From Olavius algarvensis associated proteobacterium Delta 3 (GTDB lineage Bacteria > Desulfobacterota > Desulfobacteria > Desulfobacterales > CAFBRK01): 64,000 nucleotides of DNA. The stretch covers positions 1 through 64,000 of the forward strand of contig CAFBRK010000153.1 of assembly GCA_903231505.1 (NCBI GenBank), in the 5' to 3' direction. The translations under genes were made by a program, and so were the position numbers. This document shows positions 33,472 through 42,165 of the stretch, piece after piece (positions within the stretch are counted from its first letter, which is position 1; each line of letters starts with the position of its first letter). The notes under the pieces are model-generated. The model was given only the letters and a program-made list of their open reading frames with translations. It was not told the origin of the DNA and searched no databases.

Positions 33472-34134
33472 TTAAAGAGATTCTACTGTATTGGATTTGA
33501 TGAATTCAACCAAATTTGGATAAAATGCACGAATGAAATCGACCCCTGATTTTTTGGCATTCTCATAGGAGCCGTTGCCGATGGGTACGGCGACTCGAAC
33601 AAAGGCATGCTGCGCGGTATCTTTAGTGACCTTGTTGTATCCCATTTTAAGTTTGTTCATATAGGCATTTGTCTCCGTAAGCTGGTCTGCTTGATACCAG
33701 TACAAGACCAGTTCTGCCTGATTTCCGTAGGATGTGATGATCTCCTCGTATTGAATCTCATACGACCCGACATTCAAATGGTGTTTTTTGGCCTTTTCGG
33801 CGATCTTCCAACCCTGGGCGGCATAGCACACCATAGGAGAGTGCGCTGCGTATGCTTTATCGGCTGTGTAGTAGTAACCTATGTACAGGTTGACCCTTCC
33901 TTCGGGCCCATCATAGTTCATGAAAATGAAGTCATCCAATTCAAGCATCTCTACCGCATTTTCGGGCAGGTTGGCCTGATTTACTACTCTGTACCCGTCA
34001 ACCTGCATAAAATAGGGTGTCATTGACGGTTTCTTTATGGCTACTGACGGCTCCGTAGTCCAGTAAACAAGCACACAGGTTGCCAAAAACACCCCGATAA
34101 GCACCCTTAATTTGAATTCGATTTTATTTCCCAT
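33472..34134 (-). CDS. epsI: EpsI family protein (exosortase-associated)
   Basis: A 220-aa exported protein of the EpsI/DUF3485 family that accompanies exosortase, either fused to its C-terminus or encoded next to it. One N-terminal membrane segment (RVLIGVFLATCVLVYWTT) precedes a periplasmic domain with the family pattern NLYIGYYYTADKAYAAHSPM and ELVLYWYQADQ. Its function is not established; it is thought to aid sorting or polymer assembly. The gene overlaps the exosortase 3' end by 28 bp, so the two are coupled. Confidence 0.9.
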   Translation of the reverse strand: MGNKIEFKLRVLIGVFLATCVLVYWTTEPSVAIKKPSMTPYFMQVDGYRVVNQANLPENAVEMLELDDFIFMNYDGPEGRVNLYIGYYYTADKAYAAHSPMVCYAAQGWKIAEKAKKHHLNVGSYEIQYEEIITSYGNQAELVLYWYQADQLTETNAYMNKLKMGYNKVTKDTAQHAFVRVAVPIGNGSYENAKKSGVDFIRAFYPNLVEFIKSNTVESL

Positions 34135-34964
34135 TTTTCCAATATTCTTTCGACCAGAAAGAGGGTTAACAGCGCGATGGCGAAAATCGATATCCCGGTT
34201 AACGTGTGCAATGTACCTTCGGACAAGTCCAGCTTGAAGAAGTGAAAGAGCAGGATCATGGTGACGACCCGAATGATGTTGACAAATATCGCTGTGGGTG
34301 CACTGGCAACTACCAACACCAGCTTCGAGGATACCTTCCGGAGTCTGAAATAACCAAAAATCACGCTCAACGTCAGCAGTGAGATCATGGACCTCAGTCC
34401 ACTGCAGGCTTCAACGACTTCGAACGTTTTTCCGGGTATGAACATAATGTTGCCTTCACGGAGAATGGGTACCGCAAAAAACCGGATCACGACTTCGCTG
34501 ATTTGAGAGACAATTAATTGAAGCGGAAAGGTAAGCTGGATAAAGAGCTTCTCCGGCACCGGGATCAACATCGCCAGCAGCAGAAGCGGGGTAAACAGGG
34601 CTTTCAGCGTATCGGTGCCAAATAGGTAAATAATTGTACCGACTACTGTAAGGAACATGAATAGCGCGATAATGGTGCGCATCTGTATCAGAAGAGAAAC
34701 AGGGTAAAACAGAGCCGATATGATCAGGAGTACCAGGCCCACCGACGAATACCGGACCTGACTTTCCTGGAAAATGGCCCGCTTTTGCCACACCAGGTAA
34801 AGAATGATCGGCAGAATCACAAACGCATGAGAATACTCTTCAGACGACGCCCATTTCTTCACCAGAATTTGAAAAATTGGGTAATAGGCAACAATAAAGA
34901 GTGTCAAAGCAACGATACCCAATACAGATCTTTTATTTTGCTGCAACGAAACTGGGAAATTCAT
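34107..34964 (-). CDS. Exosortase (EpsH-type transpeptidase)
   Basis: A 285-aa polytopic membrane protein, the presumed cysteine protease/transpeptidase that cuts PEP-CTERM tails. The three active-site residues fall in their family contexts: Cys187 in VVEACSGLRSM, Arg232 in FVNIIRVVTM and His253 in EGTLHTLTG. About eight hydrophobic segments are visible. The subtype cannot be fixed without a model search. It is the only exosortase in the window, so it is the likely partner of the PEP-CTERM proteins at 2461, 3742 and perhaps 17162. It lies 10 bp after the SIS isomerase gene and is followed by epsI. Confidence 0.93.
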   Translation of the reverse strand: MNFPVSLQQNKRSVLGIVALTLFIVAYYPIFQILVKKWASSEEYSHAFVILPIILYLVWQKRAIFQESQVRYSSVGLVLLIISALFYPVSLLIQMRTIIALFMFLTVVGTIIYLFGTDTLKALFTPLLLLAMLIPVPEKLFIQLTFPLQLIVSQISEVVIRFFAVPILREGNIMFIPGKTFEVVEACSGLRSMISLLTLSVIFGYFRLRKVSSKLVLVVASAPTAIFVNIIRVVTMILLFHFFKLDLSEGTLHTLTGISIFAIALLTLFLVERILEKWEIKSNSN

Positions 34965-34974
34965 GGTAAATACC

Positions 34975-35553
34975 TTAACAGATTGATGAGTGGGTTCCGA
35001 GCTCTCTTGAAATGGCCTGCATGGAAATGTGAACGATGATCATGTGGACATCCTCGACTTTCTGCATGTCATTGACCCTGGCAAGTAAGGGGATGTCTAC
35101 CATGTCATGCAGTTTGCCGCCCTCGTATCCGCAAAGACCTATGGTTCGGCCGTTATTGTTATTGGCGTAGTCAATGGCCTTCAGGACATTCATTGAATTG
35201 CCGCTGCCGGAGATCCCGATGACCAGGTCATCCGGTTGAAAGAAATTTTTCATGGGCTCAACAAAAATGTCATCATAAGTAACATCGTTTGCATACGCCA
35301 TCATCGTCGGGATGTTGTCATTTAAACAGATCATCTTGAATTTCTTTTCAAGGTGGAGACAGCACCCCTTATTGATATCACAGGTCCAGTGTGATGCCGT
35401 AGATCCTGAGCCGCCGTTTCCCATTACAAATATGTTTTTCTCCTCCTTATAGGACGTCATAATCTCCTGTATCATTTTGTCGAAATTTTCATGGGGAAAT
35501 TCGTTCAGTACACTGTAGAGTCCGTTCAGGTATTTCTCAGAGAATGAGTTCAT
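34975..35553 (-). CDS. SIS-domain sugar-phosphate isomerase (GmhA-like)
   Basis: A 192-aa isomerase of the phosphoheptose isomerase group: FVMGNGGSGSTASHWTCDI forms the phosphate-binding loop, ISGSGNSMNVLKAIDYA the second site and GLCGYEGGKL the third. With the sugar kinase at 36796 (HddA-like) it would make D-glycero-D-manno-heptose 1,7-bisphosphate or 1-phosphate from sedoheptulose 7-phosphate for an activated heptose. The phosphatase and the nucleotidyltransferase of that pathway are not in the window. GAGGTGA lies just before the ATG. It is the first gene of the exosortase-epsI group. Confidence 0.85.
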   Translation of the reverse strand: MNSFSEKYLNGLYSVLNEFPHENFDKMIQEIMTSYKEEKNIFVMGNGGSGSTASHWTCDINKGCCLHLEKKFKMICLNDNIPTMMAYANDVTYDDIFVEPMKNFFQPDDLVIGISGSGNSMNVLKAIDYANNNNGRTIGLCGYEGGKLHDMVDIPLLARVNDMQKVEDVHMIIVHISMQAISRELGTHSSIC

Positions 35554-35577
35554 ATGTCACCTCGCTGTCAGCTACAG

Positions 35578-35790
35578 ATAAGGCCTAGGGTTTAGGGGTT
35601 ATGGGTTAAGGCATAGGGCTCAAGGCTCAAGGCTCAGGGCTTAAGGCATAGGGCTTGGGGTTTAGGGGTTATGGCTTAGGGTATAGGGCTCAAGGCTTCG
35701 GGCTCCGCTCTTCGAGCTTCCGACTTCGCTTTTCAAGCTTCGACGGGACAAGACGACCCGATAAAACGCCGGACAACCTGCTTCTTGAGA
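35578..35790 (+). repeat. 7-nt periodic array, RGGCTYA type, plus inverted copy of the 6.96-kb segment
   Basis: Bases 35578-35700 read as heptamers (GGGTTTA, GGGCTCA, AGGCTCA, AGGCTCA, GGGCTTA, AGGCATA, GGGCTTG, GGGTTTA). GGG tracts at 35588, 35595, 35603 and 35616 could form a G-quadruplex with one longer loop. Bases 35700-35790 hold GCTC-TTC-GAGC and GCTT-TTC-AAGC hairpins and, in inverted orientation, the segment also seen at 6955-7045 (shared core GACCCGATAAAA). Confidence 0.8.
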
Positions 35791-35796
35791 TAGTTT

Positions 35797-36774
35797 CTAA
35801 TAGCCGTCTGGATGATTCTTGTGCCACCTCCACGCGCTGGCAATGGTTTCTTTTATGTCCGTGTATATAGGGTTCCAGCCGAGTTCTTTTCGCAGTTTTG
35901 TCGGTTCGGCCACCAATGCGGGTGCATCGCCTGGCCTTCTTGCCACCACTTCATAAGGGATGGTTTGATCCGTCACCGCTTCGCAAACCTTGATAATCTC
36001 CATGACAGAATTTCCCGTGCCTGTTCCCACATTGAAAATGTTTTGCGATCCGGGTTCCGTCGCTTGAATGGCCAGCAGATGGGCGGAGGCAAGATCATCA
36101 ACATGAATATAATCCCGGATGCAGGTGCCGTCAGGTGTTGAATAGTCGTTTCCATAAACCTCCAGTTTTTCTCTCTGGCCCAAAGGGATTTGCAGCACAA
36201 GGGGTATCAGGTGGTTTTCCGGGTGATGGGCCTCTCCGAAATTGCCGTTTCGTGAAGCCCCGGCAGCATTGAAGTATCGAAGAAGGGCGTATCCGAGACC
36301 ATAGGCATGGGAAAAATCCTGGATCATCCACTCAACACTAAGCTTTGTTCGGGCATACGGGCTACAGGGGTTTTGAAGGATTTCTTCGGTCATTGGGCAT
36401 TCTGGATTATCCCCGTAGGTCGCGCAGGTGCTGGAGAAAAGAATACGCTTTACTCCTGCTTCACGCATGGCATTCAATAGGGACATGGTGCCATAAATAT
36501 TGTTTCGGTAATGATATTCCGGGTCTTCGACGGATTCCCTAACATACGTGGCGGCCGCAAAATGCATTACGGCGTCGGCATGCATGTCTCGTAGTGTTTG
36601 AACAACTTTTTGTGTGTCTGCAATATCGCCTTCTATCAGGGTGGAATCTCCAACTGCGGACCGGTGCCCCTGAATAAGATTGTCGAAGGCCACAACGTGA
36701 TGTCCTCTTTCATGCAAGTACCGCAAGCAGGCACTTCCAACATAACCGGCACCGCCTGTAATCAGAATATTCAT
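35797..36774 (-). CDS. galE: UDP-glucose 4-epimerase
   Basis: A 325-aa SDR-type enzyme that interconverts UDP-glucose and UDP-galactose (or the N-acetyl forms). It has the NAD-binding loop TGGAGYVGSACL (6-17), the catalytic Ser/Thr region SSTCATYG, the YxxxK motif in YARTKLSVEW, and the substrate-binding RYFNAAGA and GTCIRDYIHVDDLA segments that mark GalE. The length is usual. It lies between hddA and the SIS gene on the same strand and supplies precursor for the polymer. Confidence 0.93.
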   Translation of the reverse strand: MNILITGGAGYVGSACLRYLHERGHHVVAFDNLIQGHRSAVGDSTLIEGDIADTQKVVQTLRDMHADAVMHFAAATYVRESVEDPEYHYRNNIYGTMSLLNAMREAGVKRILFSSTCATYGDNPECPMTEEILQNPCSPYARTKLSVEWMIQDFSHAYGLGYALLRYFNAAGASRNGNFGEAHHPENHLIPLVLQIPLGQREKLEVYGNDYSTPDGTCIRDYIHVDDLASAHLLAIQATEPGSQNIFNVGTGTGNSVMEIIKVCEAVTDQTIPYEVVARRPGDAPALVAEPTKLRKELGWNPIYTDIKETIASAWRWHKNHPDGY

Positions 36775-36795
36775 AGGGTCGATTTCTCGAAAGGG

Positions 36796-37788
36796 TTAAA
36801 AAGAGTATCTGTCGCTGATAAAAATAACCCGGCTTCCGCGCCGGTCGATTTTGAAAGCGATTTCCTGGGGATGTCCGAGGGCCTCCCTGATGGCGTCATG
36901 CCTTTCGGGCGGGGCAACCAACAGCAGAAAGCCGCCGCCTCCGGCCCCGAGAAGCTTACCGCCCTGGGCCCCGGCTTTTCGGGCTGCTTCATACCAGCTG
37001 TCGATGGCGGAATTGCTGATGCCGCAACCGATGGACCGTTTTAAACGCCAGCCTTCATGCAACAGTCCGGCAAACGCATCCAGATCACCTTCACCGGAGA
37101 TGGCGGTTCGCATCTCGCCTGCCAGATCTCGCATGGCCTTAAGTACCGTGAACTTATCCTTTTTTTGGGTTTCAGCGCTCTGCTGAACCAGGATCTTATC
37201 CGCGTCTCGCTGCTGTTGGGTATAAAGCAGCAGCGTCCGCTTTTCGAGTTCAGCCAGGGTCTCCGGCCGGTAGGGAACTGGTTCGACATCCACGGTGTGG
37301 TCCGGGTTGAACCGGATGTAGTTCAGGGATCCGAAAGCAGCGGCATATTGATCTTGTCTGCCAATCGGCTTTTTGAGGATATCGATCTCGATATTGCAGG
37401 CCTCCTCTGCGAGTTTGGACGGGCTGGTAACATTGCCTTTGTAGGCATATAGGGCACTCAACAATCCCACCGCCAGGCTGCTGGATGAGCCTAGCCCTGT
37501 TCCGGCCGGGACATCACCGATCGTAGTAATTTCGAGATGTTTACCCAGACCGGTCATGCGGAGCGCTTCTCTCACAATGGTATGCTGGATATCATCGACG
37601 GCGTCGCAGATTTCTGTTTTCGTGTAGGCAACGCGTGTGCTTTCCTTGAAACGGGGACTGACCGTAACATACATGTGATGTTTCAAGCCCACAGACAAAA
37701 CCGCACCCGGCTCCTGCATGTAAAATACCGGCAGGTCTGTGCCCCCGCCTGCAAAACTGACCCTATAGGGTGTTTGGGAAATAATCAT
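36796..37788 (-). CDS. hddA: D-glycero-D-manno-heptose 7-phosphate kinase (GHMP family)
   Basis: A 330-aa GHMP kinase. The N-terminal PYRVSFAGGGTDLPVFY, the ATP-binding loop PAGTGLGSSSSLAVGLL and the C-terminal GGKLLGAGGGGFLLL are typical of HddA, which phosphorylates the anomeric position of heptose 7-phosphate. AAGGA precedes the ATG. Pairs with the GmhA-like isomerase at 34975. A related fucokinase-type role is possible, but the residues around GGGTDLP favour HddA. Confidence 0.88.
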   Translation of the reverse strand: MIISQTPYRVSFAGGGTDLPVFYMQEPGAVLSVGLKHHMYVTVSPRFKESTRVAYTKTEICDAVDDIQHTIVREALRMTGLGKHLEITTIGDVPAGTGLGSSSSLAVGLLSALYAYKGNVTSPSKLAEEACNIEIDILKKPIGRQDQYAAAFGSLNYIRFNPDHTVDVEPVPYRPETLAELEKRTLLLYTQQQRDADKILVQQSAETQKKDKFTVLKAMRDLAGEMRTAISGEGDLDAFAGLLHEGWRLKRSIGCGISNSAIDSWYEAARKAGAQGGKLLGAGGGGFLLLVAPPERHDAIREALGHPQEIAFKIDRRGSRVIFISDRYSF

Positions 37789-37809
37789 TCATTTATCCTT
37801 AAGTTGGAT

Positions 37810-38289
37810 TTACACCGAATCAACGAAATTGACCAAGCGTTTCAGAAGTTCAGGTGATGCCTGACGGCCAATTCGTTTGCTGGGCTTTAAAAGCATCAGC
37901 TCATCCAGTTTCGTGGAGAGACTCTTCTCATCGTAGGCAACATTTAGGCAGTATCGTTCCTCAAATCGCTTGGCTGTGGCGATCTGGTGGTTGTTTCGGG
38001 TTTCTCTCAAATCACCACGGCGCGGCATCACCAAAATCGGTTTGCCCATTTCCATCGCATTCAGGATGGTCCCCATTCCCGCGTGAGCGACGATCACATC
38101 TGCTTTCGACATGTACTCACGAAATTCGACGGCTGTCAGTTCTTGAGTCCACTCAAAGTGACGGGGTTGAAAATCGGAAGGGCCGATCTGCGCGAATATT
38201 CCCGTTCGGTCGGTTTCTCCAGCCCACTGATCAACGGCATCGATCAATCGATCGAATGCCATCTGGGAGCCGACGGTTACGAAGATCAC
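37810..38289 (-). CDS. Alg13/PssE-like glycosyltransferase subunit (GT28 C-terminal domain)
   Basis: About 159 aa, starting at a GTG (VIFVTVGSQMAFDRLIDAVD) that overlaps the stop of the preceding subunit by GTGA. This is the nucleotide-sugar-binding half of a split GT28 glycosyltransferase: the segment ADVIVAHAGMGTILNAMEMG and PRRGDLRETRNNHQIATAKR are diagnostic. It works as a dimer with the Alg14/PssD-type membrane subunit encoded directly upstream. An in-frame start at 38352 exists but would overlap that subunit's conserved end. Confidence 0.88.
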   Translation of the reverse strand: MIFVTVGSQMAFDRLIDAVDQWAGETDRTGIFAQIGPSDFQPRHFEWTQELTAVEFREYMSKADVIVAHAGMGTILNAMEMGKPILVMPRRGDLRETRNNHQIATAKRFEERYCLNVAYDEKSLSTKLDELMLLKPSKRIGRQASPELLKRLVNFVDSV

Positions 38290-38761
38290 AGCACTTGTCC
38301 CGCATATTCGGGGCCATTCTCTTTGGCCAGATGGGGCCACTGGGTGAGCCACAGGTCGGCATATGCACCGATACGCTGGCCGGACATCGAGAGCTCCTCA
38401 ACGTTTGCGATGCTGTCCACCCAGATTGTCCGTTTTCCCAACGCGCTGGCGAGCCGAATCCCCAGATACCCCGGCAGGGCGCCCGTTGAGACCACAATAT
38501 CCGGACGCTCTTTCGGAAGATCCACAACAGCTGAGCGACCGCGACAATCCATTTTGCTTTGTTCCACCGGGTGACGTCGACCACCTCATAGAAAACAGCA
38601 CCCGGCACCTCGGACCGGTAGTGAGAATTCACCGTGGCGTACGCGATATAATGGCCTTCAAACGCGGGCATAATCCTTCTGAGTTGAACCCAATGTCCGC
38701 CGCCCGATGAAAGGGCGAGAATTTTCTTACGGCCTTTCAACGGCTGTTGTCCTTCGAGCAT
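38286..38761 (-). pseudogene. Alg14/PssD-like glycosyltransferase subunit, frameshifted
   Basis: The first half (KKILALSSGGGHWVQLRRIM ... AQLLWIFRK) and the second half (ERPDIVVSTGALPGYLGIRL ... HLAKENGPEYAGQVL) are in different frames. Adding one A to the A3 run (plus-strand T3 at 38511-38513) gives a continuous 158-aa Alg14-type protein, the membrane-docking half of a split GT28 enzyme. I place the start at ATG 38761; a TTG at 38740 with GAAGGA upstream is also possible. Overlaps the preceding glycosyltransferase gene by 35 bp. The intact partner downstream hints that the indel may be a sequencing error. Confidence 0.8.
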
Positions 38762-39722
38762 ATGTGGGTTCGTTATTCGGGGTGCTACGCCTCCACGCAA
38801 GAATCTCCCGATTGAATGTCTCGACCGCGTGGCGTTTGCCATACAAGAGGGCTTTTCGCTCGAATCTGTTCAGCGTCCTAAGATAGGCGTCATCCCCAAA
38901 TCGCTCGTGTCGGGTGAACCATGCATGCAAATACCCCCAGAACGTACACAACGATCCGAAAATCCGCGGCTTCTCATTAAGCCGGGCCACTGAACGCGCT
39001 ACGACATAGATCAGCGAATTTCCAATATACCACAGGCCGAGCCCACCCCTTACGCGGCCTATGTAGATGCCATGGTCGCTGGAGCCCATCTGTCTCCGAT
39101 GGATGATTTTCAATTCATCGCACATGATCGATCGTGCCAGCCAGCCGCGAGCCCTGCACTGGTGTCCATCCACACCATCCCAACCCACGTGCCGCTCGAA
39201 GCCTCCGATATCCCGAAACGCCTGTACGCGATAAAATTTGCACGGACCAACAGAGTTTTCATCACCCCGGATCTCATGGAATTCCTGGCCGTTACCATCC
39301 CGGATGAAAACTTTGCCCGACACCGTTCCCAACCATGGCTCTGATTCCATCTCCTCCATCAGGCGTTCGAAATAGCGCTCCGGTAACTCAAGATCCGCAT
39401 CCAGCTTGCATACATAGTCGAATTCATCCAGGTTAACTGTCTTCAGGCCGGCATAAAAAGCCTCAATCACCCCAGGACCGACGCTCCGTTTACCGCGATC
39501 CTCCCTTCGCACTACCTCGATGAACGGGTAATTCTGCACAGCTTTTTCGAGAAGTTTAGGGGTCGCATCTGAGGATCCGTCATCCACGACTACCCAGGTT
39601 GTCGGTACGATGGTCTGATTCACTATTGTGCTCACAGTCTGTAGGAGGTGGTCTTCCTCGTTGCGACATGGAGTGATCACGCAATAGCGTCGAGATAGGT
39701 TTGCTGAAAGGTCACTATTCAT
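38727..39722 (-). CDS. Family 2 glycosyltransferase
   Basis: About 331 aa. A GT-A fold domain starts at RYCVITPCRNEEDHLLQTV, with the nucleotide-binding VVVDDGSSDATP and the DxD-type metal site KLDADLELP. It also has the acceptor-side GWDGVDGHQCRARGW, and a C-terminal part with one possible membrane segment (GLWYIGNSLIYVVARSV). Transfers a sugar in repeat-unit assembly; donor unknown. ATG 39722 begins close to the domain; the longer frame from a TTG at 39788 adds a poor N-terminus. Followed with overlap by the Alg14-like gene. Confidence 0.85.
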   Translation of the reverse strand: MNSDLSANLSRRYCVITPCRNEEDHLLQTVSTIVNQTIVPTTWVVVDDGSSDATPKLLEKAVQNYPFIEVVRREDRGKRSVGPGVIEAFYAGLKTVNLDEFDYVCKLDADLELPERYFERLMEEMESEPWLGTVSGKVFIRDGNGQEFHEIRGDENSVGPCKFYRVQAFRDIGGFERHVGWDGVDGHQCRARGWLARSIMCDELKIIHRRQMGSSDHGIYIGRVRGGLGLWYIGNSLIYVVARSVARLNEKPRIFGSLCTFWGYLHAWFTRHERFGDDAYLRTLNRFERKALLYGKRHAVETFNREILAWRRSTPNNEPTYARRTTAVERP

Positions 39723-40037
39723 AATTAGTGAAGATGAGGAAGCGGTTTTTTTCCCCAATGTCTGTGTTACGCTTAATAATTTATCCAAAGGATTAAATTA
39801 TATGACCGTGATACAATTTGTCCAAGGCCTTGATGTCGAAAAAAAGTTCTCGTTCGCAAATATCATTCCCAAATTGTCGTGATGCTGTTGAGAGGTTTGA
39901 AACGCCGTTTCGCCTAAGAACAACTCTTTAAGCTGAAATTTACAGAGCTGCTTGAGCCAAGAAACCAGGACCGATCATGCCCTTCTCGCGATGAACAGCA
40001 AGCCGGGGGTGAAGTACTTAACCAGGGAGCTCGGTAT
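39723..40037. other. Intergenic region
   Basis: AT-rich on the left, mixed composition on the right. I see no gene, array or clear promoter. It separates two gene groups with visibly different base composition. Confidence 0.5.
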
Positions 40038-41039
40038 TCAACGCATTACTGCCCGTGTGCTCCGAGACGCTCCCTGGACAAGGTTGGGTTCTCGCCGCGC
40101 TTCACGAATTGAGTATGCATCGGTTGGAATGTATTGCATTGGATACCGCATCTCTGGCGCAGCCCAGAAGGAGCTTAGATCGGCGAAGCCAACTTGGCGA
40201 AGCATCTGACCCAGATGAGAATAGGAGTGGATTCTTCCGGTCGTGTGTTCATGTCCCTTAATACGAAGAACGGTCCTCATCAGCCAACCGGGGAGTGCAT
40301 GGCCAAACCTCATGGCGAACGCATGCTCGTCCCTCTTGCCTAGCAGCAGGCGCAGTGCGAAGCGATTCTTCGTAGCGAGAAATAGCGTTCCGCCAGGCTT
40401 TAATACGCGAAACACTTCCTTCAACAGGATCCTTTGACCAATCTCCCCAGGTTCCTCCAAGTTGCGAGACGAGCACCACTCGAACACCAGATTGAGGATT
40501 ACGACGTCGATTGCTCGTTCGTGATATGGGAGTCGGCAATCGTCTCCACCGCACGCGAAAGTAACATTCGTCAGTCCCTCCTCGGTGCAGCGTCGTCGTG
40601 CGAACAGAGCCTGTTGATGGCGCACTTCTAAAGCATGCACCCGCTGGGCTCGTTGCGCGAGCGCCACGGTGATCTGCCCAAATCCAATACCGAGCTCCAG
40701 CACAGTCGACGACGCACCCAGTGAGAGCAGATCGAGAAAATTTGCACGCGTACTCGTGCAAACATAGCGACTCATGGGACTACCGCGGCCGTAGATTTGA
40801 TCTACTGATTCGCGCCAGCCTCGCTTCGCGGCAACTCTGTTGAGCTCGATAAGTTCATCTTCGCCATTTGCCTCAACGCATGATTTATAGCGTAGGAAGC
40901 AGGGAATACCATCATGAATAGGGAACGTTTCTACACCATCGGCGGATACCAGGTGGCTGCCATTCACATGCAGGCTTATCTTTGACCGCGGACTACAAAA
41001 TACGTTGAAGGCAGAGGTTTGTATGACTTGAGACTTCAT
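40038..41039 (-). CDS. Class I SAM-dependent methyltransferase
   Basis: A 333-aa methyltransferase. Residues about 15-50 resemble a short Trm112-like leader (GVETFPIHDGIPCFL). The SAM-binding motif VLELGIGFGQITVALA, the acidic residue in VHALEVRHQQ, and LPYHERAIDVVILNLVFEW and EVFRVLKPGGTLFLATKN complete a class I fold. It may methylate a sugar of the polymer, or the capping position of the chain. The start overlaps the phosphotransferase stop (ATGA), making a tight pair with that gene. Confidence 0.85.
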   Translation of the reverse strand: MKSQVIQTSAFNVFCSPRSKISLHVNGSHLVSADGVETFPIHDGIPCFLRYKSCVEANGEDELIELNRVAAKRGWRESVDQIYGRGSPMSRYVCTSTRANFLDLLSLGASSTVLELGIGFGQITVALAQRAQRVHALEVRHQQALFARRRCTEEGLTNVTFACGGDDCRLPYHERAIDVVILNLVFEWCSSRNLEEPGEIGQRILLKEVFRVLKPGGTLFLATKNRFALRLLLGKRDEHAFAMRFGHALPGWLMRTVLRIKGHEHTTGRIHSYSHLGQMLRQVGFADLSSFWAAPEMRYPMQYIPTDAYSIREARREPNLVQGASRSTRAVMR

Positions 41040-41971
41040 TTGATAGTGTCCTCAAGGTAGTTAGTGCAGGTCAACGACATTCTCACGAAACGTTCCAAGG
41101 GGAAGTACTCAAGATGGCTGCCAATATGACCGAGCGCGGCGAGGAGGTATGACGTCGCGTCTTGCATATCGCAACCGAGTATCTCGACTTGACGCGAGAG
41201 CTCAGAGAGGAATCTGCTTTGTGGAAGGCGGAGAGAGAGCGCGACGCGAATCAGGTCATAAATAGCGTAACCCTGGACGGCTGCTCCAGCCCAGTCAATC
41301 ACGACGAAGCGCTCATGCCACGGTCGGTCTTTGCGACGCGGATCAATGAGGATGTTACCAATCCACAAATCTCCATGCATTAGCACAGTGCTTGGGGACC
41401 ATTCGCCGTCTGACAGACGCCGGAGCGCAATTTCAGTGCGATAACGTAACCCCGCGGGCATTGCCTCCATGGAGTTCAGATACTCCAGGGGGTGCCCGAA
41501 ACCTGTCGTTTTCTCTTCAGTAGAGAGTTCTTTACGCGTCCTAACCGTGGCTCCCTGCAGCCAACGTAAGATGCTTGGTGCGATGCGCCAGCGCTGGACG
41601 CGGCCGATGAGCCTCTTGGTGCTCAGGGGGATCATGAGCGGCATCACAGCGAAAGTTCTATCTTCCAAGGTGCCTTCAAGCAACGGCATCAGAGGTACAC
41701 TATCAAGGTTTGCCCCGAGAGCTTCTCGGGCAGCACGGGCTCGCGCAGCACCCCTCGACACCATATCGGGAGCCACTGCAGATGACCACATGATGACCGC
41801 AATCGAGCGCCCACGGCTATCAGTGACCAGAAGCTTTAGGGTCTCGTCGGCTACCCCTTTCAAGGTTACAAACGGCGCTAAGTGGATTTCACCGGCCCGC
41901 GCAGTCAAAGCGCAAGCTGAGGCCTGCTTAAGCTTGCGACTGATTTTTTCGGTAATTTGAGGTTTGACCAT
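41036..41971 (-). CDS. Aminoglycoside-phosphotransferase-like kinase
   Basis: A 311-aa protein of the APH/choline kinase fold. The catalytic loop MHGDLWIGNILI and the metal-binding VIDWAGAAVQG are present; the N-terminal lobe (RGRSIAVIMWSS) is divergent. In polysaccharide loci such kinases may phosphorylate a sugar or lipid-linked intermediate; a methyltransferase partner, as here, recalls chain-terminating kinase/methyltransferase pairs of O-antigens, but that comparison is inference. Starts at an ATG in an AT-rich leader and is coupled to the methyltransferase. Confidence 0.8.
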   Translation of the reverse strand: MVKPQITEKISRKLKQASACALTARAGEIHLAPFVTLKGVADETLKLLVTDSRGRSIAVIMWSSAVAPDMVSRGAARARAAREALGANLDSVPLMPLLEGTLEDRTFAVMPLMIPLSTKRLIGRVQRWRIAPSILRWLQGATVRTRKELSTEEKTTGFGHPLEYLNSMEAMPAGLRYRTEIALRRLSDGEWSPSTVLMHGDLWIGNILIDPRRKDRPWHERFVVIDWAGAAVQGYAIYDLIRVALSLRLPQSRFLSELSRQVEILGCDMQDATSYLLAALGHIGSHLEYFPLERFVRMSLTCTNYLEDTIK

Positions 41972-42165
41972 ACCAATTTTAAGTTTATCGTTATTAAAGG
42001 AAATACTCTACTTTTGACCTTATCGTCACAAATTGCGCCGATTTTAAGGAATCTAAGAATCCAAAGTTTTCTGTTGCCATAGACTGGACACGACTAATGA
42101 TACGTCACTCACTTTTTTATGAAGTTTTCTTTTATATTGAGTAGCTCGGACATCGCGTCGCGTAT

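Noticed and set aside
35578..35700. Telomere or linear replicon end, because of GGGTTTA units
   Set aside because: The array is internal, degenerate and flanked by genes on both sides; similar arrays are scattered through the window.
38231..38842. A 203-aa protein in the Alg14 region
   Set aside because: Only its first half is protein-like; the second half is a wrong-frame reading after the indel.
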